Source: JAHQVK01 sp036788295 (GTDB lineage: Bacteria; Myxococcota; Kuafuiibacteriia; Kuafuiibacteriales; Kuafuiibacteriaceae). From it: a stretch of DNA of 64,000 nt. The stretch covers positions 41,251-105,250 of the forward strand of contig DAIQNR010000011.1 of the NCBI GenBank assembly GCA_036788295.1, written 5' to 3'. The notes under the pieces are model-generated. The model did not search any database. It was not told where the DNA came from and saw only the letters and a program-made list of their open reading frames with translations. Shown in pieces: positions 38,840-48,355 of the stretch. Numbering within the stretch: position 1 is the stretch's first letter; each line of letters starts with the position of its first letter. A program made the translations under genes and the position numbers.

Positions 38840-40006
38840 ATGCGTTCCCAGTCCCTCGCGTTCCTCTTCGTTCTCGGCACCGCCACCGTCGCTTCGGCGC
38901 AGGCGACGGCGCCGTTCACCCGCACGATCATCGTGCCCGGCAGCGGCACCCCGGCCGCCAACGGCGCCGCGCTGCTCGCCGCGGTGTCGAGCATCGTCTC
39001 GCCCGGCCCGACCAACCGCTGGCTCGTGTTCCTCGAGCCCGGGGAGTTCGACATCGGCAGCGGCACCGTGACCATGGCCAACTTCGTGGACATCCAGGGT
39101 TCCGGCCGCAACAGCACCCACATCACGTCGGGCAGCGCGCGCACCGTGCTCGCCCCGGCCGGCATCGACGCCGAGATCCGCGATCTGACGCTCGTCAACC
39201 GGCGCCCGCGGCAGGATTTGCTCTCTCAGGTTGGGATCGAGATCCGGACCCGTGACTTCAAGCTCACCACGGTCAACGTCGACGTGGAGGCGGTCAACAA
39301 CGGCGTCGGCATCCTCGTCTCCGCCCCCGGACGGCCGCGGGTCTCGGTGACCCGGCTCAACGTGACCGCGCCCCGCTCCGCGATCGGGCTCGACGTCATC
39401 GGCTCCGAGGGCGTCATCCTCAACGAGCTGTTCGCCATCATCCTCTCCCGTGGCTCGGAGAACATCGGCATCCGCCTCGCGCGAAACACCGGCGAGTCCA
39501 TTCTCGAGGGGGCAGCCGGATTCATCGCTTCCGGGAGCAGCAACTTTGGCATCTTGTCGATCGACGCGAGAAGCCGAATCTCGAACAACGTCTGGGAGGT
39601 GAATGGTCTCAACTCCAGCGGCGCGGGCTTCTCCTTCGGCATCGCCAACGAGCAAGGCGCGATCGGATTCGTGAAGGGCACGACCCTGCGGGTTGGAGGC
39701 AGCAATCGCAGCAACGTCCACATCTTGAACCGCGGCCGGCAGCTCGTCTTGCAGAGCGTGGTGACCGAGCCGGTCGCGAGCTTGATTGCGGATCGGGTCG
39801 AGAGAATCGCGCTCGATGTCCAGGACGGTTTCGTCCGGCTCGATCAGAGCACGCTCGAGGAGAGCGTCTCCATTCGCACCGCGGCCGCAGGCCAGCTCCG
39901 GGTAGGCGCGAGCCGCCTCGCTGGGTTTCGTTCGGTCGTCCTCGGGACGGCGGTGTGCACGGCGTCCTACGACGCGGCCTACAGCCCCGTTCCCCCCGGC
40001 TGCTGA
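38840..40006 (+). CDS. Secreted right-handed beta-helix protein
   Basis: A 388-residue protein with a clear signal peptide (MRSQSLAFLFVLGTATVASA, cleavage before QA). The mature part has the short repeating strands of a pectin-lyase-like beta helix: IGIRLARNTG, GFIASGSSNFGILSIDARSRISNNVWEVNG and NVHILNRGRQLVLQSVVTEPV. No lyase or esterase active-site motif is visible. A pair of cysteines lies at the very C-terminus. Probably secreted or periplasmic; substrate or partner unknown. The 160 bases upstream to serC hold no gene and presumably the promoter. Confidence 0.8.
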   Translation: MRSQSLAFLFVLGTATVASAQATAPFTRTIIVPGSGTPAANGAALLAAVSSIVSPGPTNRWLVFLEPGEFDIGSGTVTMANFVDIQGSGRNSTHITSGSARTVLAPAGIDAEIRDLTLVNRRPRQDLLSQVGIEIRTRDFKLTTVNVDVEAVNNGVGILVSAPGRPRVSVTRLNVTAPRSAIGLDVIGSEGVILNELFAIILSRGSENIGIRLARNTGESILEGAAGFIASGSSNFGILSIDARSRISNNVWEVNGLNSSGAGFSFGIANEQGAIGFVKGTTLRVGGSNRSNVHILNRGRQLVLQSVVTEPVASLIADRVERIALDVQDGFVRLDQSTLEESVSIRTAAAGQLRVGASRLAGFRSVVLGTAVCTASYDAAYSPVPPGC

Positions 40007-40021
40007 CCGTCGAACCGGCTC

Positions 40022-40843
40022 TCAGAGGCCGGCTATGCGGCACTCCCGGTCGAGCACCGGGTTTTGGCGGCCCATCACCTCGGCGATGCGGCGGCCAAGC
40101 CCGCACTCTTCGGCGTCTACCGGGTCGTCCCTGCTCCAGCGCTCGTAGGTGGCTAGGTCTCGGGGGTCGATGATGCCCCGCCCTGGGTACGTCTCTTCCA
40201 TATACAAATAGATGCGGGCCACGTCCCCCTTCACCGCGTCGCGGGGCTCGGCCCGACCTCCGTCGAGCTCGAAGTGGCAGGCGCCGAGAGAGTGGTCACC
40301 GGGGATCTCGGCCATGGCCCGGCTGCCCCGGACCTGGTTCACCGCGCCGACCGCGGGGCGAATGTTGAACAGATCGCCCTCCATCCGGTTGAACGCCTCG
40401 GAAGTCCGGCGCACGCACCTTCGGCCTCGGCGCTTCTTGCAGTCGGGATGTCCGCCCCACTCGGGAAAACTCCTGCCGAAGGTCGCCGCGGGCACGACGT
40501 GCTCCCACTCGAGCCGCACCCGACGCTCCGCGCTACCCAGCTCCTCGGGGAGTCCGCAGGCGGCGGGGTCCACGGCTCGCGCCACGTCGTAGACGCATTC
40601 GCAGTAGAAGGTACGAGCAGGCCCGGGAAACAGCTCGGGGAGGATCCGCTTGGCCTCGCGGTACGAGCGGGGCCCGTCGAGCTCGGCGGCCATGCGGCGA
40701 GCGTCGAACGCGCTCGGCTCGCGGCCCAAGTCCCGCGCCGGGCGATGGGGCGAAAGCTCTCCGGGTGCGCTCCCCCTGCACGAGACCCGCGCGAGCGACA
40801 CGAGGCCGATGAGGACGAACAGGAAGACGAAGCGCCGAAACAT
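40022..40843 (-). CDS. Endonuclease I family nuclease
   Basis: A 273-residue extracellular/periplasmic nuclease of the EndA/Dns family, which degrades DNA (and RNA) outside the cytoplasm. The signal segment is FRRFVFLFVLIGLVSLARVSC. Family motifs are present: VRLEWEHVVPAATFG with the catalytic His, CKKRRGRRCVRR, FNRMEGDLFNIRPAVGAVNQVRG with the metal-binding Asn, and the C-terminal ATYERWSRDDPVDAEE. Cysteines match the disulfide positions of secreted members. Divergent from lepB with about 120 bases between. Confidence 0.92.
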   Translation of the reverse strand: MFRRFVFLFVLIGLVSLARVSCRGSAPGELSPHRPARDLGREPSAFDARRMAAELDGPRSYREAKRILPELFPGPARTFYCECVYDVARAVDPAACGLPEELGSAERRVRLEWEHVVPAATFGRSFPEWGGHPDCKKRRGRRCVRRTSEAFNRMEGDLFNIRPAVGAVNQVRGSRAMAEIPGDHSLGACHFELDGGRAEPRDAVKGDVARIYLYMEETYPGRGIIDPRDLATYERWSRDDPVDAEECGLGRRIAEVMGRQNPVLDRECRIAGL

Positions 40844-40965
40844 GGCCGCCCGAGACTGACCTCCCCCCCGCCATGGGCCAAGCCGAATCTCCGCGTTCGC
40901 GGCTCTGTGCCGCGGATCGCTACCTTGGCGTCGGCCCAGCCGATGGGTAGCTTCGGGGAACCATC

Positions 40966-41586
40966 ATGGAGGGACGGGACGAACCGGTGAGCCGGTGGCG
41001 GGAGGGGCTGAGGGCGGCGCTGTTGCTCGGGGTGGTGGCGGCGAGCGTGAGCGGAGCCCGGGCGTCGCTCGCCGACCACTACGTCGTCCCGTCGGGCTCG
41101 ATGCGGCCCACGCTCGTGGAGGGAGACCGCATCGTGGTGGACAAGATGGCGTTCGGGATCCGGGTGCCGCTGACCGACGTGTGGCTCATCTCCGCCGAAG
41201 GCCCGGTGCGCGGCGACGTGGTCGTGCTGCGCTCGCCGGAGCACGGCGACACGCTCGTGAAGCGGGTGATGGGTCTACCCGGGGAGACCATCGCGGTCCG
41301 CGCCGGCGCGGTGTTCGTGGACGGCGTAGCGGTCGAGCCCCCGGGGCTCGCCGCCAACGCGACGTTCGGTCCGATCACCCTCGGTCGGAGCGAATACCTG
41401 GTGCTCGGGGACAACCGGGGCAACAGCCACGACGGCCGGCATTTCGGCCCGGTGTCCCGGGCGTCGATCCACGGTCGGGTCGAGGGCGTGGTATGGCGCC
41501 ACGGGGGCTTGACGTGGCGGACCCTCGGCCGAAGCCCAGAGCCCGAGCGCAGCTTTGGGCTTGGCCCCACCGGCCCCACCTGGTGA
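40966..41586 (+). CDS. lepB: Signal peptidase I
   Basis: Membrane protease that removes signal peptides from exported proteins. At 206 residues it has one N-terminal membrane helix (ALLLGVVAASVSGARAS), the serine nucleophile Ser45 in VPSGSMRPTL, the general-base Lys99 in DTLVKRVMGLPGE, and the conserved box GDNRGNSHDGRHFGPV. The single-helix form is shorter than E. coli LepB. Two thioredoxin-fold genes follow on the same strand within ten bases, suggesting an envelope-biogenesis operon. Confidence 0.95.
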   Translation: MEGRDEPVSRWREGLRAALLLGVVAASVSGARASLADHYVVPSGSMRPTLVEGDRIVVDKMAFGIRVPLTDVWLISAEGPVRGDVVVLRSPEHGDTLVKRVMGLPGETIAVRAGAVFVDGVAVEPPGLAANATFGPITLGRSEYLVLGDNRGNSHDGRHFGPVSRASIHGRVEGVVWRHGGLTWRTLGRSPEPERSFGLGPTGPTW

Positions 41587-41596
41587 TTTCCTGGGG

Positions 41597-42091
41597 GTGC
41601 GCTCGGTCCTCGCCCTCGCCGGCCTCATCTTCGCCTGCCGATCCGCCCCCGAAGAGGTGGTTCGGCTCGACGGTCCCGGCGTCGTCGACCGGGTGGCCAA
41701 GATGCAGGCCCAGGTCGTGGTCCTCAACCTGTGGGCGACGTGGTGCGATCCCTGCCGAGAAGAGTTCCCGACGTTCGTCGACGTGGGGCGGCGCTACCGG
41801 GACCGCGGGGTCGAGGTCCTGTTCGTGAGCCTCGACTTCCCCGATGAAGTCCCGGCGGTGCTCGCGTTTCTCGACCAGCAGGGGGTCTCGCGGCCGGCCT
41901 ACCTCAGGGAAGGGAAAGACCACCTCTTCATCGACGCGCTTCACCCCCGGTGGTCGGGCGTGCTCCCGGCTACCTTCATCTACGGTCCGGACCGCAAGCG
42001 TCGCTTCTTTTGGGAGGGGCTCGTGGACGGCCCCACCCTCGAAGCGGCGATAGAGACCGCGCTGTCCGAGGCCGAAGGAGGATCCCCGTGA
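41597..42091 (+). CDS. TlpA-like thioredoxin lipoprotein
   Basis: A 164-residue thioredoxin-fold protein with the redox motif LWATWCDPCREEFPTF (Cys50, Cys53), likely anchored outside the inner membrane by a lipobox (LALAGLIFAC, Cys14). TlpA/ResA relatives reduce cysteines in periplasmic proteins such as cytochromes. The GTG at 41597 starts a clean signal sequence; an upstream start overlapping lepB is less likely. The stop overlaps the GTG of the next thioredoxin-family gene, so both are probably co-expressed. Confidence 0.9.
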   Translation: MRSVLALAGLIFACRSAPEEVVRLDGPGVVDRVAKMQAQVVVLNLWATWCDPCREEFPTFVDVGRRYRDRGVEVLFVSLDFPDEVPAVLAFLDQQGVSRPAYLREGKDHLFIDALHPRWSGVLPATFIYGPDRKRRFFWEGLVDGPTLEAAIETALSEAEGGSP

Positions 42092-42741
42092 AACGAATCT
42101 GCCTTGCCGCGGTGCTCGCCCTGTCGTGCACCGAGAAGACCCCATCGCCTCCCGCCGCCGGCTCGGCGGCGATGCCCGCCGGTGAAGAGAAGCCGGAGGG
42201 CCCGCTGCCGCTCGGGACGCTGCTCCCCGAAGCCGACGTCGAGCTTCGCGACGCCGAAGGCCAAACCTTCACGATCGGAAAGATCGCCGGCGAGAAGGGC
42301 ACGCTCGTCGTCTTCACCTGCAACCACTGCCCCTACGTCAAGGGTTGGGAGGGCCGGATCACCGAGCTGGGCAACGAATTCGCGGAGCGAGGGATCGGTG
42401 TCATCGCCATCAACCCGAACGACCCCCAGAAGCAGCCCGAGGACGGCATCGAAGGGATGAAGGAGCGCGCGAAGAAGCTCGGCCTCGAGTTTCCCTACGT
42501 CGTGGACGAGACCTCCGGGGTGGCCCGGACCTACGGGGCGACCAAAACCCCCGAGGTGTATCTATTCGACGCCGACAAGAAGCTCGTCTACCACGGCGCC
42601 GTGGACGACGAGGCGAGGGACCCGGCAAAGGTCAGCTCCCATTGGCTTCGGGACGCGCTCGAGGCGGTGGTCGGCGGCCGCCCGGTGCCGGTGGCGGAGA
42701 CCAAAGCGGTCGGCTGCGGCATCAAATTCCGCGCGTCCTGA
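42088..42741 (+). CDS. Thioredoxin-fold (redoxin) lipoprotein with CNHC motif
   Basis: A 217-residue protein starting MKRICLAAVLALSC (lipobox Cys14). After a Pro/Gly spacer it has an AhpC/TSA-like redoxin domain whose active site reads VVFTCNHCPYVKGWEGRI (Cys78, Cys81), followed by GVIAINPNDPQKQPEDG, VDETSGVARTYGATKTPEVYLFD and the C-terminal GCGIKF. That set of motifs defines a bacterial thioredoxin-family group of unknown precise role. AAGGAGG precedes the GTG start, which overlaps the TlpA stop (GTGA). Confidence 0.9.
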   Translation: MKRICLAAVLALSCTEKTPSPPAAGSAAMPAGEEKPEGPLPLGTLLPEADVELRDAEGQTFTIGKIAGEKGTLVVFTCNHCPYVKGWEGRITELGNEFAERGIGVIAINPNDPQKQPEDGIEGMKERAKKLGLEFPYVVDETSGVARTYGATKTPEVYLFDADKKLVYHGAVDDEARDPAKVSSHWLRDALEAVVGGRPVPVAETKAVGCGIKFRAS

Positions 42742-42867
42742 GGCGGTCGCCGTCCGGAAAGGTAACGCTGGGGAGGCGCACGTGGGAAGGCTCGCCACGG
42801 CGCGACGCAAACGCCACCGCACGAGCTTGGCCCAATCCTTGCGGCATTCTGGCCCTTGGAGGGTGTC

Positions 42868-44775
42868 ATGACCAAGGGGCGATACGAGACCGTTCACGCG
42901 CGTTCCCTCGCTGACAAAGAGGGTTTTTGGGGGGAAGCAGCCCAAGCGATCCGGTGGACGAAGCCGTTCGAGCGGGTGCTCGACGGCGATCGCGCCCCGC
43001 TCTATCGCTGGTTTCCGGGCGCCGAGCTCAACACCTGCTGGGAGTGCCTCGACCGCCACGTCGAGGAAGGCCACGGCGGGCAGCTCGCTCTCATCTACGA
43101 CAGCCCCGTCACCGGCCGGCTCGAGCGGTTCACCTACGCCGATCTGCTCGAGCAGGTCGCGCTCTTTGCCGGGGTCCTCTCCGGCCTGGGGGTAGGTCGC
43201 GGCGACCGCGTGCTCGTGTACATGCCCATGGTGCCCGAAGCAGTGGTGGCGATGCTTGCCTCGGCGCGGCTCGGCGCCGTCCACTCCGTGGTCTTCGGCG
43301 GTTTCGCCGCCAGCGAGCTGGCCAAGCGCATCGAGGACGCGTCGCCGAAGGTCGTGGTCAGCGCCTCCTGCGGCATCGAGCCGAAGCGGGTCGTGCCCTA
43401 CAAGCCGATGCTCGACGCGGCCATCGATCAAGCCACCGCGAAGCCGGCCCACTGCGTGGTGGTGCAGCGGCCCGAGCTTCGGGCCGAGCTGGTGCCGGGG
43501 CGGGACGTGGACTACGCGGCGGCGATGGAGTCGGCGAGCCCGGTGGGCTGCGTACCGGTGGCGTCGACCGATCCGCTCTACATCTTGTACACTTCGGGCA
43601 CGACCGGGCAGCCAAAGGGCGTCGTCCGGGACAACGGCGGTCATGCGGTCGCGCTCAAGTGGTCGATGAAAAACGTGTACGGGGTCGATCCGGGCGAAGT
43701 CTTCTGGGCCGCCTCCGACGTGGGTTGGGTCGTTGGCCACAGCTACATCGTCTACGCCCCGCTGTTGAACCGGAACACCACCGTCCTGTTCGAGGGCAAG
43801 CCGGTCGGCACCCCCGACGCCGGGGTGTTCTGGCGGGTCATCGCCCAGCACGGGGTGACGACGCTGTTCACCGCGCCCACCGCGTTTCGTGCGATCCGCC
43901 AGCAGGATCCGGACGCCGAGCTGCTGTCGGGCCACGACCTCAGCCGATTTCGGGCGCTGTTTCTCGCCGGCGAGCGGTGCGACCCGGACACTCTGCTGTG
44001 GGCCCAGCAGGTGCTCGAACGCCCGGTCATCGACCACTGGTGGCAGACGGAGACGGGCTGGCCCATCGCCTCGAACTGCCTCGGCATCGAGGCCCTGCCG
44101 GTGAAGCCAGGCTCCCCCACGAAGGCGGTTCCCGGGTGGGATGTGCAGGTGGTGGACGACCGCTGCCAGCCGGTGGCGGCGGGCGCGATCGGGAACATCG
44201 TGATCCGGCTGCCGCTGCCGCCGGGCTCGCTCCCCACGCTGTGGAACGCCGAGGACCGGTACGTCGAGGGCTACCTGCGCGACTATCCGGGCTACTACCA
44301 GACGTCCGACGCGGGCATGATCGACGAGGATGGATACATCTATGTCATGGCCCGCACCGACGACGTGATCAACGTGGCCGGGCATCGGCTGTCCACGGGG
44401 GCGATGGAGGAGGTGCTCGCCGCCCACCCCGCGGTGTCCGAGGCGGCGGTGATCGGGGTGGCCGACGACTTCAAGGGCCAGGTCCCGGTGGGATTTCTGG
44501 TCCTGTCCAACCGTGCCGGCCACGACGAGCGTCGCATCGCCGAGGAGGCGGTCCAGATGGTCCGGGACCGGATCGGCGCCGTCGCCAGCCTGAAGACGGT
44601 GGTGGTGGTGAAGCGCCTCCCGAAGACTCGCTCCGGGAAGGTTCTCCGCCGCACGATGCGCTCGCTCGCCGACGGCGACCGCCCCGCCGTGCCCCCCACC
44701 ATCGAAGACCCGAGCGTGCTCCCCGAGATCCGCGCCGCCCTCGCCCAGGTCGGCTACCCCCTCCACCACGCTTGA
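42868..44775 (+). CDS. prpE: Propionyl-CoA (acyl-CoA) synthetase
   Basis: ATP-dependent acyl-CoA synthetase of 635 residues in the acetyl/propionyl-CoA synthetase family. AMP-binding motif LYTSGTTGQPKGVVRDNGGH, DVGWVVGHSYIVYAPL, WWQTETGWPI and the regulatory lysine in LPKTRSGKVLRRTMR are intact. The segment between (VYGVDPGEVFWAASDVGWV) reads more like PrpE than Acs. Start at the ATG at 42868 after GGAGGG. It stands alone here, but the acyl-CoA carboxylase genes 15 kb downstream could use a product such as propionyl-CoA. Confidence 0.88.
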   Translation: MTKGRYETVHARSLADKEGFWGEAAQAIRWTKPFERVLDGDRAPLYRWFPGAELNTCWECLDRHVEEGHGGQLALIYDSPVTGRLERFTYADLLEQVALFAGVLSGLGVGRGDRVLVYMPMVPEAVVAMLASARLGAVHSVVFGGFAASELAKRIEDASPKVVVSASCGIEPKRVVPYKPMLDAAIDQATAKPAHCVVVQRPELRAELVPGRDVDYAAAMESASPVGCVPVASTDPLYILYTSGTTGQPKGVVRDNGGHAVALKWSMKNVYGVDPGEVFWAASDVGWVVGHSYIVYAPLLNRNTTVLFEGKPVGTPDAGVFWRVIAQHGVTTLFTAPTAFRAIRQQDPDAELLSGHDLSRFRALFLAGERCDPDTLLWAQQVLERPVIDHWWQTETGWPIASNCLGIEALPVKPGSPTKAVPGWDVQVVDDRCQPVAAGAIGNIVIRLPLPPGSLPTLWNAEDRYVEGYLRDYPGYYQTSDAGMIDEDGYIYVMARTDDVINVAGHRLSTGAMEEVLAAHPAVSEAAVIGVADDFKGQVPVGFLVLSNRAGHDERRIAEEAVQMVRDRIGAVASLKTVVVVKRLPKTRSGKVLRRTMRSLADGDRPAVPPTIEDPSVLPEIRAALAQVGYPLHHA

Positions 44776-44805
44776 TTCACGGGGAGGCGCCGCTCGGGCT
44801 CGGAT

Positions 44806-45987
44806 TCAGTAGGTGACGTCGATGGCTTTCGCCTGGCGCTTCAGGGTGGAGAAGATCCGGTCGTCGAGCTCGCTCTTGTCTTTGCCTTCGGCTTTTTGCT
44901 GCTCCACGTACGCGTCCCGCTTCTTCGAGACCTCGAGGATCCGCTGCTGGATTTGGGCTCGCTTCTTCTTGGTCTCCTCGATGCGCGCGTTTCGGGTCGC
45001 GGCGTCCAGACCCTGCAGCTCTTCGGGCAGAGCCTCCTCCTTCAGGGAGTCGGCCCGCACCGCGCCTTCTTCGATCTGCGTGAGCAGGTCCTCGTCGTTC
45101 ATTCGGCCCGACTTCGCCGCATAGGCGGCGGCGGCGGCGCTCGCTGCCGGGAGCAGCCCGCTGCGGCTCGCCATCTTCTTGGCGCTCCGGCGCCGCTCGG
45201 CCGCGGTCCCGTAGGCCACCACGGTGCCGGCGAGCTCGCGGTTCAGCTCGGCGAGCTCGGCGTCGTGCGGCGTGGCCGCGACCTGAACCCCTCCGTCCTG
45301 GGCGATGGAGTCGAACTGCCCCCCTCCGGACGCCGCGATGCGCGCGAAGGCTTCGGCTGCGCCCCGGTCGGTGCCGCAGCGGAGCGTGTTGACGAGGATC
45401 CCCTTCTCTTTGGCCTGCCTCGCCAGCTCCCAGCTCTTCTCCCCGTCGTAGTCGTCGTGGGGCGGGGCATCGCCCACCACGAACAGCAGGCGCAGGACCC
45501 GCTCCCCGTCGTCCCAGGGCTGCTCGCGCAGGGCGGCGGTGAGCGCGGCGTTCACGTCTTCGGGGTGGTCCCCGCCGCCGCCTGGGCTCAGGGCGAACAA
45601 GGCCTCCTGGACCGCGTCCATGTCCCTGGTCAGGGGGGTGAGCCGGGTCACGTAGTCGTCCCCGCGGTCCCGATAGGCGACCAGCCCGACCCGGACGTCG
45701 GGCCGCGGGTCTCCGGACACGATCCGGTCCGCGATCGACCAGATCTTCTGCTTCGCCCCTTCGAGCAGGCCGCCCATGCTGCCGGTGGTGTCGAGCAAGA
45801 AGACGACATCGATCCGGGGCGAGGTCCGGCTCGGCGGCTTTGCGGCGGGCTCGCCCTGGGGGTCGAGGGCGACGGCGGGCGGCTCGGGCCGAGGCGAGAC
45901 GCCCCGTCCCTGGAGCACCGCGCCGACCGCGATCGCGGCGGCGGAGGTGGCGAGCAAGGCGGTGAGGAGGGTTTTTTGAGCGGCCAT
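44806..45987 (-). CDS. von Willebrand factor type A domain protein
   Basis: A 393-residue exported protein with an N-terminal hydrophobic segment (LLTALLATSAAAIAVGAVL) and a vWA domain. The metal-ion-dependent adhesion site is IDVVFLLDTTGSMGG (Asp66, Thr68, Ser70), with VRVGLVAYRDRGDDY and FVVGDAPPHDDY completing the fold. The C-terminal 110 residues are helical and strongly charged (EETKKKRAQIQQRILEVSKKRDAYVEQQK), a probable coiled coil. It converges with prpE. Partner and role unknown. Confidence 0.85.
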   Translation of the reverse strand: MAAQKTLLTALLATSAAAIAVGAVLQGRGVSPRPEPPAVALDPQGEPAAKPPSRTSPRIDVVFLLDTTGSMGGLLEGAKQKIWSIADRIVSGDPRPDVRVGLVAYRDRGDDYVTRLTPLTRDMDAVQEALFALSPGGGGDHPEDVNAALTAALREQPWDDGERVLRLLFVVGDAPPHDDYDGEKSWELARQAKEKGILVNTLRCGTDRGAAEAFARIAASGGGQFDSIAQDGGVQVAATPHDAELAELNRELAGTVVAYGTAAERRRSAKKMASRSGLLPAASAAAAAYAAKSGRMNDEDLLTQIEEGAVRADSLKEEALPEELQGLDAATRNARIEETKKKRAQIQQRILEVSKKRDAYVEQQKAEGKDKSELDDRIFSTLKRQAKAIDVTY

Positions 45988-46084
45988 TCCCAGTGCCAAC
46001 GCAGAAGCCCCGTCTACGATCTTCCCTTGGCTGCGAAAAAGTCTGGGGTCCCGTCCGGCCACGGTTCGGGTGTAGGCTCGCGCC

Positions 46085-46966
46085 ATGGGACGGTGGTTCG
46101 GCTCCCGATGGATCGGGCGTTGGTTTCGGCGCCGCCGCACCCGAATCGCGGCCACCGACACCCTCGCCCGGCGGCTCGACTCGGCCGTAAAGGGCTCCAA
46201 AGAGCGCGATCTGCTCCGAGGGGCGGAGGCCGCGCTCGGCCGCGGGCGGCGAGCCGACGCGCTCAGGGCGTATCGAGCGGCGCTCGATCTGTTCCTCGAG
46301 CGGGGCCTCGACGCAAAGGCGGCTGCGGTGCTCGGGCATCTGGTCCGGCTCGAGCCGACCGAGCCGACCCACTTCGACCGCCTCGCCGACGTGCACGAGC
46401 GCCTCGGCCGCCGGTCGGAGGCCGAGCTGGCCCGTCGGCGGGCGCACAGCCTCCGCCACGACGTTCGCGAACCCCGAGACCTTCCGGCGGCGCAGCCAGC
46501 GAGCACCCCAACCGCTCCCCCTGTTCGGGCCCGGTTCCTCCCTTCGGGCCCGGGGCCCTCGGCGCCGTGGCGGCAGGCCGACCCTCAGGGCCCAGTGGCC
46601 GCGGGGACCGCCCGCGCTCCCGGCCCCTCGACGCCCACCAAGTCCCCTCCGGCGCCGACCTCTCGCGCCGCGCCGACGCCCCGTTCCGCGCCGAGCCACG
46701 ATTCGGAGCGCAGCGGTTTTGACCAGGAAGATTCGGTCGAGGTCGCGGACGACGCGACCACTGTCGGCCCCCTTCCTTGGGCTTCCGCCTCCGACCGAGG
46801 GCCAGCCACACCGACTCGGCCTCCCACCCGAACCGGTGGGCCTCGAGGACTGGCCATCCCCGGCGCCGCCACCGTGCTCGATCCCCGAGGCGCCGGGTCG
46901 ATCGAGGGGTCCGAGCACGACCCGACCCGGTGGCCTACAGGCTCCAATAAGGGCGGCCGGCGCTGA
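46085..46966 (+). CDS. TPR-like protein with Pro-rich disordered tail
   Basis: A 293-residue protein. The first 130 residues are basic and then form two or three TPR-like helical pairs (GAEAALGRGRRADALRAYRAALDLFLERG, AAAVLGHLVRLEPTEPTHFDRLADVHERLG). The rest is Pro/Ala/Ser/Thr-rich and probably disordered, ending with acidic Thr-containing patches (VADDATTVGP, ATVLDPRG). Such tails may bind FHA or kinase domains in myxobacteria, but that is speculation. The end overlaps the convergent dehydrogenase gene by 32 bases. Confidence 0.65.
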   Translation: MGRWFGSRWIGRWFRRRRTRIAATDTLARRLDSAVKGSKERDLLRGAEAALGRGRRADALRAYRAALDLFLERGLDAKAAAVLGHLVRLEPTEPTHFDRLADVHERLGRRSEAELARRRAHSLRHDVREPRDLPAAQPASTPTAPPVRARFLPSGPGPSAPWRQADPQGPVAAGTARAPGPSTPTKSPPAPTSRAAPTPRSAPSHDSERSGFDQEDSVEVADDATTVGPLPWASASDRGPATPTRPPTRTGGPRGLAIPGAATVLDPRGAGSIEGSEHDPTRWPTGSNKGGRR

Positions 46967-48227
46967 ATCGCTCCGGACCGAAAGCGCTCTTCACGTCCAC
47001 GAACACGCCGCCGGGGGCGAGCATCGCCTCGAGCGGCCCGGGGCCCTCGGCGAGGTACTCGCGGTGGCAGACCGCGAGCACGAGCCCGTCGAGGTCCGAG
47101 AGCTGGTGCAAAGAGCAGAGCTCCACCCCGTACTCGGCCCGCGCCTCGTGCCCATCGGCGATGGGGTCGTGCACGAGGACCTGCACCCCAAAGCTCTCGA
47201 GCTCCCGCAGGATGCCTGGCACCTTGCTGTTGCGGAGGTCGCTGCAGTCCTCCTTGAACGTCAGGCCGAGCACGCCCACCCTGGCCCCTTTGACCGGACG
47301 GCCCCCTTGGGCGAGCATCTTGACCAGCTTCTGGGCGACGAAGAGGCTCACGTTGTCGTTGATGCGCCGCCCGGCGAGGATGACTTCGGGCTGGTAGCCG
47401 AGCTGCTGGGCTTTGGTCGTCAGATAGTACGGGTCCACGCCGATGCAGTGGCCGCCTACCAGGCCGGGACGAAACGGGAGGAAGTTCCACTTCGTGCCGG
47501 CGGCATCGAGCACGTCTTTGGTCCGAATGCCCATGCGGTCGAAGATGAGAGCGAGCTCGTTCATCAGGGCGATGTTGATGTCCCTCTGCGTGTTCTCGAT
47601 GACCTTGGCCGCCTCCGCCACTTCGAGGCTCGCGGCGCGGTGGACCCCGGCCTTCACGATCGCTCCATACGCGCTCGCCACCCGCTCGAGCGTCTCTGGG
47701 TCTTCACCGGCCACGACCTTCACGATCTTCTCGAGGGTGTGCTCTTTGTCTCCGGGGTTGATGCGCTCCGGGGAGTAGCCGAGCTTGAACCCTTGACCCT
47801 GCGTTCGGCCCGAGGTCTCGGCCAGGATCGGCCCACACACTTCCCTGGTGAGACCGGGATACACGGTGGACTCGAACACGACGACGGGCGCCTCCACCGA
47901 ACTCTTTGCGATCGCCCGGCCCACCGCGGCGGCCGCGCTCTTGACCGGTCGCAGATCCGGGACCCGGTTCTCGTCCACCGGGGTCGGGACAGCGACTACG
48001 AAAAACGTGGCGCCGACCAGCGCCGCCGGGTCCGAAGTCACCACCAGCGAGCTCGATCGCAGCTCTTCGACCGAAACCTCCCGGTTTCGGTCGTGGCCCG
48101 CCGCGAGCTCCCGAACCTTCGCTTCGTCGACGTCGTAGCCGACCGTCCCCGGAAACGACCGAGAAAACCCGAGCGCCACCGGGAGTCCAACGTAGCCGAG
48201 CCCCAGCACGGCGATTCGCTCCGTCAC
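46935..48227 (-). CDS. UDP-sugar dehydrogenase (WbpA/TviB-like)
   Basis: NAD-dependent nucleotide-sugar 6-dehydrogenase of about 430 residues, making UDP-hexuronates for surface polysaccharide. Seen are IAVLGLGYVGLPVALGFS (Rossmann), VAVPTPVDENRVPDL, FESTVYPGLTREVCGP, GYSPERINPGD and the catalytic Cys in GLVGGHCIGVDPYYLT. The wording around the Cys favours the WbpA/TviB (UDP-GlcNAc/GalNAc) branch over UDP-glucose dehydrogenase. GTG start. No glycosyltransferase is adjacent, so the pathway is not defined by neighbours. Confidence 0.93.
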   Translation of the reverse strand: MTERIAVLGLGYVGLPVALGFSRSFPGTVGYDVDEAKVRELAAGHDRNREVSVEELRSSSLVVTSDPAALVGATFFVVAVPTPVDENRVPDLRPVKSAAAAVGRAIAKSSVEAPVVVFESTVYPGLTREVCGPILAETSGRTQGQGFKLGYSPERINPGDKEHTLEKIVKVVAGEDPETLERVASAYGAIVKAGVHRAASLEVAEAAKVIENTQRDINIALMNELALIFDRMGIRTKDVLDAAGTKWNFLPFRPGLVGGHCIGVDPYYLTTKAQQLGYQPEVILAGRRINDNVSLFVAQKLVKMLAQGGRPVKGARVGVLGLTFKEDCSDLRNSKVPGILRELESFGVQVLVHDPIADGHEARAEYGVELCSLHQLSDLDGLVLAVCHREYLAEGPGPLEAMLAPGGVFVDVKSAFGPERFSAGRPYWSL

Positions 48228-48248
48228 CCCCGAACTTTGAGGAGCCCC

Positions 48249-48278
48249 GAGCGCCGGGGTCAACCACCCCCGGCGCTC
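48249..48278. terminator. Strong GC hairpin between two minus-strand genes
   Basis: GAGCGCCGGGG and CCCCGGCGCTC form 11 perfect pairs around an eight-base loop. It lies after the 3' end of the Omp85-like gene and before the dehydrogenase start, so it probably ends the former's transcript. No T-run follows on the minus strand, so Rho-independent action is uncertain. Confidence 0.5.
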
Positions 48279-48355
48279 CGGTGCACCGAACTCGACATCC
48301 CCGGCAAAGTACGCGGGCCGACATCGGAGGGAATGCGGTGGGGTCCTTGGCTCCG